From positions 248,001 through 312,000 of the forward strand of contig CAVVNT010000010.1 in assembly GCA_963749675.1 (NCBI GenBank): 64,000 nucleotides of DNA, given 5' to 3'. Below the pieces are notes generated by a model, which was given only the letters and a program-made list of their open reading frames with translations, was not told where the DNA came from and did not search any database. Origin of the DNA: Roseitranquillus sp963749675 (lineage in GTDB: Bacteria; Pseudomonadota; Alphaproteobacteria; Rhodobacterales; Rhodobacteraceae). How positions within the stretch are numbered: position 1 is the first letter of the stretch; every line of letters starts with the position of its first letter. Below are positions 36,482 through 45,603 of this stretch, piece after piece. A program made the translations under genes and the position numbers.

Positions 36482-38407
36482 CGCGGAGCGGGACGGGTTC
36501 TCCGGCAAGCCGGGCGCGGTAGATCGGGACCGACTCCATCACGCGCATCACGTAGTTCTGCGTTTCGCGGAACGGGATGTGCTCGATCCAGTCCACCGGA
36601 TCGACGCTCGGGCTGCGCGGGTCGCCGTAAAGCTCGATCCAGCGCGCCGGTCGGCCGGGCCCGGCATTGTAGCCCGCGGCGACGAGGATGACGTTTTCGC
36701 CGAAGCGCCTCCGCAGGTCGGCGAGGTAGGCGGTGCCGAGACGGGCGTTGTAGGTAGGGTCGGTGATCAGGCGACGGACCGAGTAGCCGAGGCCGAGGTT
36801 GCGCGACACCACCTCGGCCGTGCCGGGCATCAGCTGCATCAGGCCTCGGGCGCCGGCGCCGGACATGACGCCCGGATCGAACTCGCTCTCACGGCGAGCG
36901 ATCGACAGCGCCCATTCCAGCGGCACCGGCATCTCTTCGAGCCCCAGGTCGACGACGGGAAAGTAGGCGCGCGGCAGCACGATTCCCTGCCGCGCGGCAT
37001 ACTTGGCGATCATCAGCGCGATGTGCGGCTCGTCCCACTCCAGCGCCTCGTCGGCCAGCGAGCCCATCTCCTGCGGCGTGAGGCTCTCGGCGAGGTGGAC
37101 CATGAAGCGCTCGGCGAGGTTCCTCTCTCCCGCGGCGCTGAACATCTCCGCCGCAGCGAAGACCGAGCTCTCAGCGGCGGGCAGACCGTCCCAGTCGGGG
37201 TACTCGTCGCGGCCGGCGATCGCGGGATCCATGCCGATCCCCGCCTTCTCCGCGGCGAGCTGGCCGTAGAAGCTGGTCTGATGGGCGGCGCCGAAGGCGT
37301 AGGCCTGCATCGCCGCGGCCTCGTCGCCGATCGCCTCCTCGGCCCGGCCCAGCCAGTAGCCCGGCGCGACCAAGGCTGATCGGCGTCTCGACCGCCGCGC
37401 CGAAGCGCGCGAAATGGTCCGCGGCACGGTCCGGCTGGCCGAGATAGGTCAGCGCCAGGTAGCCCGACAGCCACTCGAGGTCGGCATAGTCCGACCCCTC
37501 GACCAGGCCGTGCTGCGACGCCAGGCGATAGGCGAGGCTCGGGTCGCCCGCGCGCATCAGCGCCCGCGCCATCGAGCGGCGCCGGTTCGACCACGCCTCG
37601 GGCCGTCCGAGGCGCGTAGGGCGACTGCGCCAGCATCAGCTCGAGCGCGTCCTCGTCGCGATTGCGGCGCAGGCGCCAGTCGAATCGCTCGTAGGCAAGG
37701 CCAGGATCGTCCGTCAGCGCGGCCGGCACATCCTCGATCCGGGAGTCGACGCCGGGGACGTCGCCCGCAAGCGCCAGCCGCGCCTCGGCGAGCTCGCGCC
37801 AGCCGTCGGAGACGCGCGGGAACATCCGCCGCGCCTGATCCCCGCGCCGCTCCCAGAGCAGCATGTCGAGCCGCGCTTCGTGGCCCTCGGCGAGCTCATC
37901 CGGCCAGCGGGCGAGGAACGCCGCCTCGACCGGCGCGTCCATCGGCTGGGTCAGCCAGGCCAGCATCGCCTGCGCGGCGGCGTCGCCGGCCATCCCGAGA
38001 TCGGCGTAGGCAACCGCCAGCGCCAGCGAGCCGGTCGCCGTCTGCGGACGCTCGCCCGCGAAGAAGTCGATCACGGTGTGCGGGTCGCCACCGATCGTCA
38101 GCTCGGCCTCGGCCTGGCTCTTCAGGTATGGCAGGCCGGGCCAGTCGGCGTTGCGCGCAAGGAAGTCGCGCGTCTCGGCGAACGATGCCCCGCCCTGCAC
38201 GCAGGCGATGCCACTCCACGATGTCGGGGGCGACGCCGCCGGCACGGTCGGCAAGCGTCTCCGCCTCCTCCCACGCGCCGGACCTGAGCGCGGCGAGGGC
38301 CGAGGCGAGGCTGTTGGCCTGCTGGTCCGTGACGGCGCGGGCGGGCAACGGGGCGAGCGCGAGAGGGGCGATCAGGGCGATAGGGCGATTAGGGCGAATC
38401 GCATCAT
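36456..38407 (-). pseudogene. Soluble lytic murein transglycosylase (Slt70-like), multiply frameshifted
   Basis: Periplasmic enzyme that cleaves peptidoglycan to 1,6-anhydro muropeptides. About 645 residues if repaired. The C-terminal SLT domain is intact in one frame: ALSIARRESEFDPGVMSGAGARGLMQLMPGTA has the catalytic Glu, and ILVAAGYNAGPGRPARWI and IPFRETQNYVMRVME follow. The long helical-repeat N-terminal part moves between frames near 38360 (signal peptide), 38208, 37605 and 37373. ATG at 38407 or 38404 begins MMRFALIALSPLIA. The first lesion is in a short run of near-repeats (AGGGCGAT). It lies divergent from dapA; the four steps are each one base. Confidence 0.85.
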
Positions 38408-38513
38408 CGCGCGCAGGCTATGGATCGCACGCGCTTCGGCAAGTCACGAACTTGGCAATGGTAAGCGCGGGGTTTAGACCCCGCGCAATTCGCGCGCGCC
38501 AGGAGAGAATCGA

Positions 38514-39392
38514 ATGTTCAGCGGATCGATGCCCGCACTCGTCACGCCATTCGCCGAAGGCGGAGCCCTTTGCGAGAAGACCTTGCGTGACCTCGTCGAC
38601 TGGCACGTCGAGGAAGGATCGTCCGGCCTCGTCCCGGTCGGGACGACCGGCGAGAGCCCGACGCTCAGCCATGCCGAGCACGACCGCGTCGTCGAGATCG
38701 TGGTGGACGCGGCCGCGGGGCGGGTTCCGGTCATCGCCGGAACCGGCTCCAACAGCACGACGGAGGCGATCCGGCTGACTCGACATGCCGAGAAGGTCGG
38801 GGCCGACGCGGCGCTGGTCGTGACGCCGTACTACAACAAGCCAACGCAGGAAGGGATGATCGCGCATTTCGCCGCCGTGCACGACGCCACCTCCCTTCCG
38901 ATCGTCATCTACAACATCCCCGGCCGGTCCGTCGTCGACATGACGCCCGCGACGATGGCCCGTCTGGCCGAGCTGCCGCGAATCGTCGGCGTCAAGGACG
39001 CGACCGGCGACGTGGTCCGCGTGTCGGAGACGCGGGCGCTCTGCGGGCGGGATTTTTGCCAGCTGTCGGGCGAGGACGCCTTGGCGCTCGGCTTCAATGC
39101 GCACGGCGGGGTCGGCTGCATCAGCGTGTCGGCCAATGTCGCGCCGCGCCTCTGCGCCGAGTTCCAGGCGGCGACCCTGCGCGGAGATTATGCCGCGGCG
39201 CTGGAGTACCAGGACCGCCTGATGCCGCTGCACGAGGCGATCTTTCTCGAGCCGGGGCTGGCGGGGGCGAAGTACGCGCTGTCGCTTCTTGGCCGCTGCC
39301 GGGACGAGGTGCGCCTGCCGCTCGTCGGCGTCACCAACCCGACGCGCCTGGCCATCAAGGACGCGATGACCCATGCCGGCCTCGTTAACTGA
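38514..39392 (+). CDS. dapA: 4-hydroxy-tetrahydrodipicolinate synthase
   Basis: Condenses pyruvate and aspartate semialdehyde, first step of lysine and diaminopimelate synthesis. 292 residues. Schiff-base Lys161 in VGVKDATGD, Tyr133 in VIYNIPGRSV, Arg138, and the Thr44-Thr45 pair in GTTGES are all present, as is TPYYNKPTQEG. Starts at ATG 38514. It is divergent from the lytic transglycosylase, and both belong to peptidoglycan metabolism. A 270-base gap separates it from smpB. Confidence 0.96.
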   Translation: MFSGSMPALVTPFAEGGALCEKTLRDLVDWHVEEGSSGLVPVGTTGESPTLSHAEHDRVVEIVVDAAAGRVPVIAGTGSNSTTEAIRLTRHAEKVGADAALVVTPYYNKPTQEGMIAHFAAVHDATSLPIVIYNIPGRSVVDMTPATMARLAELPRIVGVKDATGDVVRVSETRALCGRDFCQLSGEDALALGFNAHGGVGCISVSANVAPRLCAEFQAATLRGDYAAALEYQDRLMPLHEAIFLEPGLAGAKYALSLLGRCRDEVRLPLVGVTNPTRLAIKDAMTHAGLVN

Positions 39393-39662
39393 TTGGTCAG
39401 GAGATCCGTCCATCGGTGTTGTGCGAATCAGACCGAAGCGACAAATTCAGAGACGTTAGGGCGTGTGAACTTCGGCGACATGCCGGCGGTCGCGTATGCG
39501 GAGCGAGGTGGTTGGATTACGCTGCCGCGGATGTCTCTTTCATTCGGCTCGTTCCTGTGCGTTGCGCAGCAGGGGACTTCAGGCATTTATTTCATGACGG
39601 GGAGCTCGGCCGGTTTTCCGTCCGGGCTTTCCGTATCGGCGCGCGCATACTAGGTCCGGCTC
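39393..39662. other. Intergenic between dapA and smpB
   Basis: 270 bases with no recognisable gene. Short open frames on both strands lack ribosome sites. Presumably contains the smpB promoter; I see no clear terminator for dapA. Confidence 0.4.
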
Positions 39663-40133
39663 ATGGCCAAGGATGACAAGAACTACAAGGTCGTCGCCGA
39701 GAACCGGCGCGCCCGCTACGACTACGCTATCGAGAGCGACCTCGAATGCGGCATCCAGCTCATGGGCTCGGAGGTGAAGTCGCTGCGGGCGGGGCAGGCG
39801 AACATCGCCGAGAGCTACGCCAGCGTCGAGGATGGCGAACTGTGGCTCGTCAACAGCTACATCGCCCCATACGATCCTGGCCGGACCTTCGGGCACGAGG
39901 ACCGGCGCAAGCGCAAGCTGCTTGTCAACCGGCGCGAGCTCTCAACCTTCTGGAACGAGACGCAGCGAAAGGGCATGACCCTCGTGCCGCTGGTCCTCTA
40001 TTTCAACCATCGCGGCATCGCGAAGATCAAGATCGGCGTCGCCAAGGGCAAGAATCTCGCCGACAAGCGCGAGACTTCGGCCAAGCGCGACTGGCAGCGC
40101 CAGAAGCAGCGCCTGCTGAAGGAGCATGGCTGA
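39663..40133 (+). CDS. smpB: SsrA-binding protein SmpB
   Basis: Binds tmRNA and delivers it to stalled ribosomes (trans-translation). 156 residues. Family blocks are NRRARYDYAIESDLECGIQLMGSEVKSLRAG, NSYIAPYDPG, RKRKLLVNRREL and GVAKGKNLADKRE. The basic C-terminal tail that enters the mRNA channel (KRDWQRQKQRLLKEHG) is complete. The following trxC gene is convergent, seven bases away. Confidence 0.97.
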   Translation: MAKDDKNYKVVAENRRARYDYAIESDLECGIQLMGSEVKSLRAGQANIAESYASVEDGELWLVNSYIAPYDPGRTFGHEDRRKRKLLVNRRELSTFWNETQRKGMTLVPLVLYFNHRGIAKIKIGVAKGKNLADKRETSAKRDWQRQKQRLLKEHG

Positions 40134-40140
40134 GCCTGCT

Positions 40141-40581
40141 TCAGGCGCGCGCCGACGCCCCCTCGACCCAGCGCAAGATGCCGGGTGCCTGCATCGCTCC
40201 TGCCTGCCGCGCCCGCTCGCGTCCGCCTTGGAAGAGCGCCAGCATCGGGATCCCGCGGAGACCGTAGGTGGCGCCGGTCTCGGGGTGCGCCTCGGTGTCG
40301 ATCTTGGCGAAGCGGGCTCGACCGTGGAGCTGACCAGCGACCTTCTCGAATTCGGGCGCCATCATTCGGCACGGCCCACACCAGGGCGCCCAGAAGTCCA
40401 CGACGAGCGGCAGATCGTCCATCCGCGCCGCCCTGGCAAGGATCTCCGCGTCCACCGCGCGCGGGCGACCTTCAATCAGCGGCGCACCGCAGGTTCCGCA
40501 TTTCGGACCCGCATTGATACGGTCAGGCGGTATGCGGTTTCCCTGCCCGCACTGCAGGCATGTCAGCTTGACTCCGGCCAT
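40141..40581 (-). CDS. trxC: Thioredoxin 2 with N-terminal zinc ribbon
   Basis: Cytoplasmic thiol-disulfide reductase of 146 residues. Zinc-ribbon cysteines are at 8, 11, 28 and 31, and the thioredoxin active site WCGPC at 67-71 lies in VVDFWAPWCGPCRMMAPEFE. The cis-Pro loop is GIPMLALFQGG. ATG 40581 is preferred because it gives the zinc ribbon directly; a longer frame upstream lacks conserved sequence. TrxC often belongs to peroxide-stress regulons. It is divergent from sseA. Confidence 0.94.
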   Translation of the reverse strand: MAGVKLTCLQCGQGNRIPPDRINAGPKCGTCGAPLIEGRPRAVDAEILARAARMDDLPLVVDFWAPWCGPCRMMAPEFEKVAGQLHGRARFAKIDTEAHPETGATYGLRGIPMLALFQGGRERARQAGAMQAPGILRWVEGASARA

Positions 40582-40725
40582 TTTTTCGCTCCCGTCACAT
40601 TCGGTAGCATGAATGTAATGTCTCGTCGTTGCGGCTTCATCCCTGCGGAGCGCGAATCCGCGCCGGGTCCCGCTTGCCAAAGGGGGCCGCGCGCCCGTAC
40701 CAAACTGCCAGCGCTGGAGGCCGGC

Positions 40726-41577
40726 ATGACCGACGATCCCAAGACCCTTGTTTCAACCGAGTGGCTGGCGGCCCACCTCCAGGATCCCGACCTGCGAATC
40801 ATCGATGCGAGCTGGTACCTTCCCGATGCGGGACGGGACGCAAGGGCGGAATACGACTCGGCGCACATCCCGAACGCGCGTTTCGTCGACATCGACGACG
40901 TCTCAGATGCGCGATCGGACCTGCCACATATGGCGCCGCCGCCCGAGAAGTTCGTCAGCCGCATGCGGGCGCTGGGCATCGGCGACGGCCATCAGGTGGT
41001 GGTGTACGATGGCGCCGGCCTGTTCTCGGCGGCGCGTATGTGGTGGCTCTTCCGGTTCATGGGCAAGACCGACGTCGCCGTTCTCGATGGCGGCTTTCCA
41101 AAGTGGCAGGCAGAGGACCGCCCGGTCGAGGACGTGCCGCCGGTGGTGCGCGACCGTCACATAACCGTCAGCCGGCAGAACCAGCTCGTCCGCGACGTCA
41201 CGCAGGTGGCGCGGGACGTCAAGCTCGGCACTCGGCAGGCGGTCGATGCACGCTCCTCCGCTCGCTTCCGCGGAGAGGAGGAGGAACCGCGGCCGGGTCT
41301 GCGCGCCGGCCACATCCCGGGCTCCCGGAACGTGCATTACCGGGATCTGCTGAACGCCGACGGCACGATGAAGGACGGCTCCGGCCTCCGCACCGCTTTC
41401 GAGAGGGCGGGCGTCGACCTGTCGCGGCCCGTCGTGACGACCTGCGGCTCGGGGGTTACCGCGGCGATCCTGTCGCTGGCGCTGGAGCGGATCGGGCATG
41501 CCGACCACGCCCTCTACGACGGATCCTGGAGCGAGTGGGGCATGTACGGCGACCTCGACGTCGCGACCGGGCCATGA
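40726..41577 (+). CDS. sseA: 3-mercaptopyruvate sulfurtransferase
   Basis: Two-domain rhodanese-type enzyme (283 residues) that transfers sulfane sulfur from 3-mercaptopyruvate. The active-site loop is Cys240 in TTCGSGVTAA, the CG-S/T-G motif that separates mercaptopyruvate sulfurtransferases from thiosulfate sulfurtransferases. The inactive N-terminal domain lacks a catalytic Cys. ATG 40726 follows GGAGG. Its stop overlaps the start of the acetyltransferase gene (ATGA). Confidence 0.93.
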   Translation: MTDDPKTLVSTEWLAAHLQDPDLRIIDASWYLPDAGRDARAEYDSAHIPNARFVDIDDVSDARSDLPHMAPPPEKFVSRMRALGIGDGHQVVVYDGAGLFSAARMWWLFRFMGKTDVAVLDGGFPKWQAEDRPVEDVPPVVRDRHITVSRQNQLVRDVTQVARDVKLGTRQAVDARSSARFRGEEEEPRPGLRAGHIPGSRNVHYRDLLNADGTMKDGSGLRTAFERAGVDLSRPVVTTCGSGVTAAILSLALERIGHADHALYDGSWSEWGMYGDLDVATGP

Positions 41578-42137
41578 ACAGGCCGATGGCGGAGGGGGCC
41601 GAGGTCCCGTACATCGTGACGTGGCTGGAGATGACGCGGCGCCCAGGTGCACCCTGGCCGCACGCGCCGTCCGGGCCGCCCGCCTCGCTGCTCGTCGCCG
41701 AGGATCCGCCCGTCTGGTATTTCCTCTCGCTCTACGATGCCGTCGGCCGCGACTACGCGTGGGAAGACATGCACGACCGCCCGAAGGGCGAGCTGGCGGA
41801 GTGGCTCGCCGACCCGCGGGTGACGCTGCACACCTTGATCCGCCGCGGCTGGCCGCACGGGTTCTTCGTTCTCGACTGCACCGAAGACGGCGTGGTCGAG
41901 CTTGCCTATTTCGGCTTGACTCCGGAGGCGCTCGGCACCGGCCTCGGAAAGTTTCTGCTGGGCACCGCCGTGCGCACCGCCTGGGACCTTCCCGGCATCG
42001 AGAAGCTGACCGTCAACACCTGCACGCTGGACCATCCGCGCGCGCTGGGCCTCTATCAGAGGACGGGATTCGTTCCCGTCCGCCGCGAGGAGCGGCGCCG
42101 TACCCTGACCCGACCGATACCGGAGCCGCCATGCTGA
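41574..42137 (+). CDS. GNAT family N-acetyltransferase
   Basis: Acetyltransferase of 187 residues. The acetyl-CoA binding core is VVELAYFGLTPEALGTGLGKFLLGTAVRTAW (motif A), followed by TVNTCTLDHPRALGLYQRTGFVPVRREER (motif B). The gene overlaps sseA by four bases and the aminotransferase start by seven bases, so all three are probably one transcript. This GNAT subgroup is conserved near sulfurtransferases in related genomes as far as I recall; the acceptor is unknown. Confidence 0.88.
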   Translation: MNRPMAEGAEVPYIVTWLEMTRRPGAPWPHAPSGPPASLLVAEDPPVWYFLSLYDAVGRDYAWEDMHDRPKGELAEWLADPRVTLHTLIRRGWPHGFFVLDCTEDGVVELAYFGLTPEALGTGLGKFLLGTAVRTAWDLPGIEKLTVNTCTLDHPRALGLYQRTGFVPVRREERRRTLTRPIPEPPC

Positions 42138-43315
42138 CCGACCTCAAGCAACAGCCGCCCGACAAGATCCTGCAACTCATGTCGATGTTCCGCGAGGATC
42201 CGAGGGACGACAAGATCGACCTCGGCGTGGGCGTCTACCGCGACCCGGATGGCCGGACCCCCGTCATGCGCGCCGTCAAGGAAGCCGAGCGCGTGGTGTG
42301 GGAGACCCAGACGACCAAGGCCTACACCGGGCTTGCCGGCGACCCGGCCTTCTCGGCCGCGATGCGGGGGCTGGTGCTCGGCGGCGCAGTGCCCGACGAG
42401 CGCGTCGCCGCCGTCGCAACGCCTGGCGGCACCGGCGCGATCCGGCAGGCGCTGGAGCTCACCGGCTATGCCTCGCCGGAGGCGACGGTATGGCTTCCCG
42501 ATCCGACCTGGCCGAACCACACGTCCATCGTCTCCTACCTCAAGCGTCCGCATGCGACGTATCGCTACTTCGACGCGGCGACCGGTGGAATCGACGCGGA
42601 AGGGATGCTCGCCGACCTCGGCAGCGTCCGGAGCGGCGACGTCGTCATCTTGCACGGCTGCTGCCACAACCCGACGGGCGCCGATCCCGACGCGGACTTG
42701 TGGGACCAGATCGCCGACGTGCTCGCGAGAACCGGAGCGATTCCCCTGATCGACATCGCCTACCAGGGCTTCGGCAACGGCCTGGAGGAGGATTCACGGG
42801 GTACGCGCCTGATCGCCTCGCGGCTGCCGGAGGTTCTGATCGCGGCCTCTTGCTCGAAGAACTTCGGGGTCTATCGTGAGCGGACCGGCATCCTGATGGC
42901 GATCGCGCCGGATGTCCCGGCCGCGAAGGCCAGCCAGAGCACCCTCGCCTTCCTCAACCGGCAGAACTATTCGTTCCCGCCGGACCATGGGGCGCGCCTC
43001 GTGCAGACCGTGCTGGACACGCCGGCGCTGCGCGCCGACTGGGAGAGCGAGCTCGAAGCGATCCGAGAGACAATGATCGGTCTGCGGGAGCAGCTTGCCG
43101 CCGAGTTGCGGCAGCGCACGAACTCGGATCGTTTCGACTTTCTCGCGCATCATCGCGGCATGTTCTCCCGCCTCGGAATCGAATCCGACAAGGTCGATGC
43201 CCTGAGGGAGCGGCATGGCATCTACATGGTCGGGGACAGCCGGATGAACGTCGCCGGTCTCAACCGGCAGACCGTGCCGCTCCTCGCCGCCGCCGTCGCG
43301 GACGTCCTAGGCTGA
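42131..43315 (+). CDS. Aromatic amino acid / aspartate aminotransferase
   Basis: PLP-dependent class I aminotransferase of 394 residues in the AspC/TyrB group. The PLP Lys243 lies in AASCSKNFGVYRERTG, the whole-group motif with Arg250 downstream. TPGGTGAIRQALEL binds the phosphate, and HGCCHNPTGADP and the IDIAYQGFGNGLEED block are typical. It transfers amino groups between aspartate or aromatic amino acids and 2-oxoglutarate. Start ATG 42131 overlaps the GNAT gene. Confidence 0.92.
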   Translation: MLTDLKQQPPDKILQLMSMFREDPRDDKIDLGVGVYRDPDGRTPVMRAVKEAERVVWETQTTKAYTGLAGDPAFSAAMRGLVLGGAVPDERVAAVATPGGTGAIRQALELTGYASPEATVWLPDPTWPNHTSIVSYLKRPHATYRYFDAATGGIDAEGMLADLGSVRSGDVVILHGCCHNPTGADPDADLWDQIADVLARTGAIPLIDIAYQGFGNGLEEDSRGTRLIASRLPEVLIAASCSKNFGVYRERTGILMAIAPDVPAAKASQSTLAFLNRQNYSFPPDHGARLVQTVLDTPALRADWESELEAIRETMIGLREQLAAELRQRTNSDRFDFLAHHRGMFSRLGIESDKVDALRERHGIYMVGDSRMNVAGLNRQTVPLLAAAVADVLG

Positions 43316-43337
43316 CGTTGCGGCCGCTTCGGGCGGC

Positions 43338-43363
43338 GGAACATTCGCGCCTCTTCAAAAGTT
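43338..43363 (+). promoter_or_regulatory. Candidate ECF (EcfG-like) promoter
   Basis: GGAAC at 43338-43342 is followed after 18 bases by GTT at 43361-43363. The alphaproteobacterial general-stress sigma EcfG recognises GGAAC, 16-17 bases, then CGTT; here the base before GTT is A. It lies 84 bases ahead of the three-gene envelope/stress operon, a class often controlled this way. Many Rhodobacterales lack EcfG, so another ECF factor is possible. Confidence 0.4.
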
Positions 43364-43382
43364 GAACGTGCAATCGCGGCCT

Positions 43383-43429
43383 CCGCTGATCGTGGCCAAA
43401 CCCCTCAGCGGGGCCAATATCCGATTGGC
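43383..43429 (+). other. Stem-loops in the leader of the 43.4 kb operon
   Basis: Two inverted repeats: CCGCTGA / TCAGCGG (43383-43389 and 43405-43411) and GCCAAT / ATTGGC (43413-43418 and 43424-43429). The second sits just before the strong ribosome site AAAGGAGG at 43433-43440, so it could modulate translation. Confidence 0.35.
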
Positions 43430-43446
43430 TTCAAAGGAGGTCAGAC

Positions 43447-44007
43447 ATGACCGATACGACACGAGAGTCTCCGGCGGATTCCGCCCGCGAGGAAGCGAAG
43501 AGCGTCAGCGACGAGATCCGCGAGAAGGGCGCCGAGGCGGCACAGACCGCACGCGACACGGCATGGAACTATGCCGACCAGGCCCGCCAGCAGGCCTACG
43601 CGCGTGGTGAGCACTACCGGGACTATGCGGCCGACGAGACCGGCAAGGTGGCCGACGCGTTGCGGCGCGCATCGCAGGATCTCAGCTCCGGTTCACCGCA
43701 GGAGCGGCTCGTCGGACAGATTGCGGACGGCGTCGCCGATGCCGCAGAGAGGATGCGAGGAATGACCCTGAACGAGATCGCCCGCGACACGTCGGCGTTT
43801 GCGAGAACTCACCCCGCCGCCTTCCTTGGAGGGGCTGCCCTGCTGGGGTTCGCTGCGTCGCGGTTCCTCAAGGCCACGGCGCATGACGAAGATGACCTCT
43901 ACCTGCCGCCTTCCACACGCGCGCCAAGTTCGGTTTCGCGGACGCCGGCCCCGGCTTCGGAGCCCATCCCGTCGCCGGCGACCACAACTCCACCTACGGC
44001 GAGCTGA
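43447..44007 (+). CDS. Membrane-anchored stress protein (ElaB/YqjD-like), function unknown
   Basis: Protein of 186 residues. The N-terminal two-thirds is a long amphipathic, Ala/Glu/Arg-rich helix (about 10-85) of coiled-coil character. A hydrophobic helix follows at about 122-140 (HPAAFLGGAALLGFAASRFL), the typical tail-anchor of ElaB/YqjD-type ribosome or envelope proteins, and the C-terminus is a Pro/Ser/Thr-rich low-complexity tail. Strong ribosome site AAAGGAGG. First of three genes with the phage-holin-like and DUF3618 proteins. Such operons are annotated as nutrient-deprivation-induced in relatives; function unproven. Confidence 0.75.
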   Translation: MTDTTRESPADSAREEAKSVSDEIREKGAEAAQTARDTAWNYADQARQQAYARGEHYRDYAADETGKVADALRRASQDLSSGSPQERLVGQIADGVADAAERMRGMTLNEIARDTSAFARTHPAAFLGGAALLGFAASRFLKATAHDEDDLYLPPSTRAPSSVSRTPAPASEPIPSPATTTPPTAS

Positions 44008-44020
44008 GGAGGCCGCGGCA

Positions 44021-44434
44021 ATGTCCGACCAGCCCTTGCAGGCCGATCGCAAAAGCACGTCCGGCCTGATCAGCGAGGCCGTTTCGCTCATCACCGGGCT
44101 TGTCCGGAAGGAAGCGGACCTCGTCCGCGCAGAACTCAGCGAGAATGCGGCCAAGGCCGGCGTCGCGATCGGGTTGATCGTAGGCGGGGTCGTCTTCATC
44201 CTCGTCGCGCTTCAGGTCCTGTCCGCGGCGCTCGTCGCCGGGCTCGCCGAGTTGGGGATAGAAACTGGATGGGCCGCCCTCATCGTCGGGGGCGTCTACC
44301 TCCTCATCGCCATCATCATGGTGCGCAAGGGTACGAACGACCTGAAGGCCGCGAGCCTTGCGCCCAACCGAACAATTCACAGCGTCCGAGAGGACGCCGC
44401 AGCATTGAAGGAGAGTTTCAATGGCCAGCGTTGA
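44021..44434 (+). CDS. Phage holin family / YqjE-like membrane protein
   Basis: Inner-membrane protein of 137 residues in the DUF1469/YqjE (putative holin superfamily III) family. The N-terminal amphipathic segment LISEAVSLITGLVRKEADLVRAELSENA is the family signature, followed by two hydrophobic helices (about 46-68 and 80-102). GAGGAGG at 44005-44011 supports ATG 44021. The stop overlaps the next ATG by 14 bases. In enteric bacteria yqjC-D-E-K form a stress-induced set of the same design, so a role in the envelope under stress is likely rather than phage lysis. Confidence 0.82.
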   Translation: MSDQPLQADRKSTSGLISEAVSLITGLVRKEADLVRAELSENAAKAGVAIGLIVGGVVFILVALQVLSAALVAGLAELGIETGWAALIVGGVYLLIAIIMVRKGTNDLKAASLAPNRTIHSVREDAAALKESFNGQR

Positions 44435-45581
44435 CCAAAGGTCCGCCGCCGAAATTGAGCGCGAGATCGAATCCGAGCGCAGCGCGCTGACGCGCACGCT
44501 CGACGAAATCCAAGAACGCCTGTCGTTCGAGTCCTTGTCCGGCGACTTCGTCGATCGCATGCGCGAGAACAGCGGCGATATCGGCCGCTCCGTCGCCCGT
44601 GGCGTCAAGGACAATCCGATCCCGCTGGCGATCACTGCCGTCGGGCTCACGTGGCTGATCATCAGCCAGCGCAACTCGTCCAATGACGACTCGTACGACC
44701 GCGTGGCGCGTACGCCCGCATCTGCCCGGCGGGGCTCCGGCCCCGCCGATTACCGCGATCCCGGCGCTGTCGCCGAGCCGGCACCGCTCTACGACGCGTC
44801 CGGCCGGCCGATTCCAAACGACGACGAGCCGTCGCGTTGGGATCGGGCACGCGGGGCAATGGAGGGCGCCGGGCGTTCCGCGGCATCCTCTCTCCGCGGC
44901 GGACGGGATCATGTGGCGGCGAGCGCGTCTTCCGCGAGCCACCGGGCGCAGTCCAGGTTCTCCTCGGCCCAGGGGGCCGCGCGATCCCGGGCGTCGGCGG
45001 CCTCGGGGGGCATGCGGCGGCGGGCGCAGGGTGCCTACGCCTCGGCGTCTGAACTTCGCGACCGCATCATGGAAGGCACCGAGGACTTGTCCGAGAGCGC
45101 CCGGAAGCGGGTCATAGCGGCTCGTACGCGCGCATACGAGGCGCAGCTTCGTGCCGAGCACTATGCTTCCCGCAGTCGAGAGAAGGCGTCCGACCTCTTC
45201 GAGGACCAACCGCTCGTGGTCGGCGCACTGGCGCTGGCTGCCGGTGCCGCGATCGGCGGCATGCTGCCGCGCACCTCTCGAGAGGACGACGCCTTCGGGG
45301 CCTACCGCGACCAGATCTTCGATGATGCCGAACGTGTCTACCACGAGGAGCGGGCGAAATTCGAGACAGTAGCGCGCGAAACCGTGAAGGAGGCGCAGAA
45401 CGTCGCCCGTGACGTTGCCGATGACGTCAGCGAGGACGTGAAGTCAGGCATGCACCGGACGGGCGACATCGCTCGGGGCAAGCTGTCGGAGACCGAGGCC
45501 AAGGCCAAGGATGCGGCGAACAAGGTCGCCGACACCGCCAAGAGCGAGGCCGAGAAGCAGAACCTCGGCCAGCAGAACTGA
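44421..45581 (+). CDS. DUF3618 domain-containing protein
   Basis: Protein of 386 residues starting with the DUF3618 signature AAEIEREIESERSALTRTLDEIQERLS, then a first hydrophobic helix near 70-84 (NPIPLAITAVGLTWLIIS). A long Ala/Ser/Arg-rich linker follows, then ASDLFEDQPLVVGALALAAGAAIGGMLPRT with a second hydrophobic segment, and a C-terminal coiled helix (VARETVKEAQNVARDVADDV) resembling late-embryogenesis/apolipoprotein-like repeats. Last gene of the operon, followed by a clear terminator. Probably a membrane-attached structural or stress-protection protein; molecular role unknown. Confidence 0.8.
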   Translation: MASVDQRSAAEIEREIESERSALTRTLDEIQERLSFESLSGDFVDRMRENSGDIGRSVARGVKDNPIPLAITAVGLTWLIISQRNSSNDDSYDRVARTPASARRGSGPADYRDPGAVAEPAPLYDASGRPIPNDDEPSRWDRARGAMEGAGRSAASSLRGGRDHVAASASSASHRAQSRFSSAQGAARSRASAASGGMRRRAQGAYASASELRDRIMEGTEDLSESARKRVIAARTRAYEAQLRAEHYASRSREKASDLFEDQPLVVGALALAAGAAIGGMLPRTSREDDAFGAYRDQIFDDAERVYHEERAKFETVARETVKEAQNVARDVADDVSEDVKSGMHRTGDIARGKLSETEAKAKDAANKVADTAKSEAEKQNLGQQN

Positions 45582-45603
45582 GGCAATACGTTTCAATGAG
45601 GTT

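Noticed and set aside
44021..44434. Phage holin and thus a prophage remnant
   Set aside because: No endolysin, integrase, capsid or tail genes nearby. The protein belongs to the YqjE-like envelope family and sits in a chromosomal stress operon.
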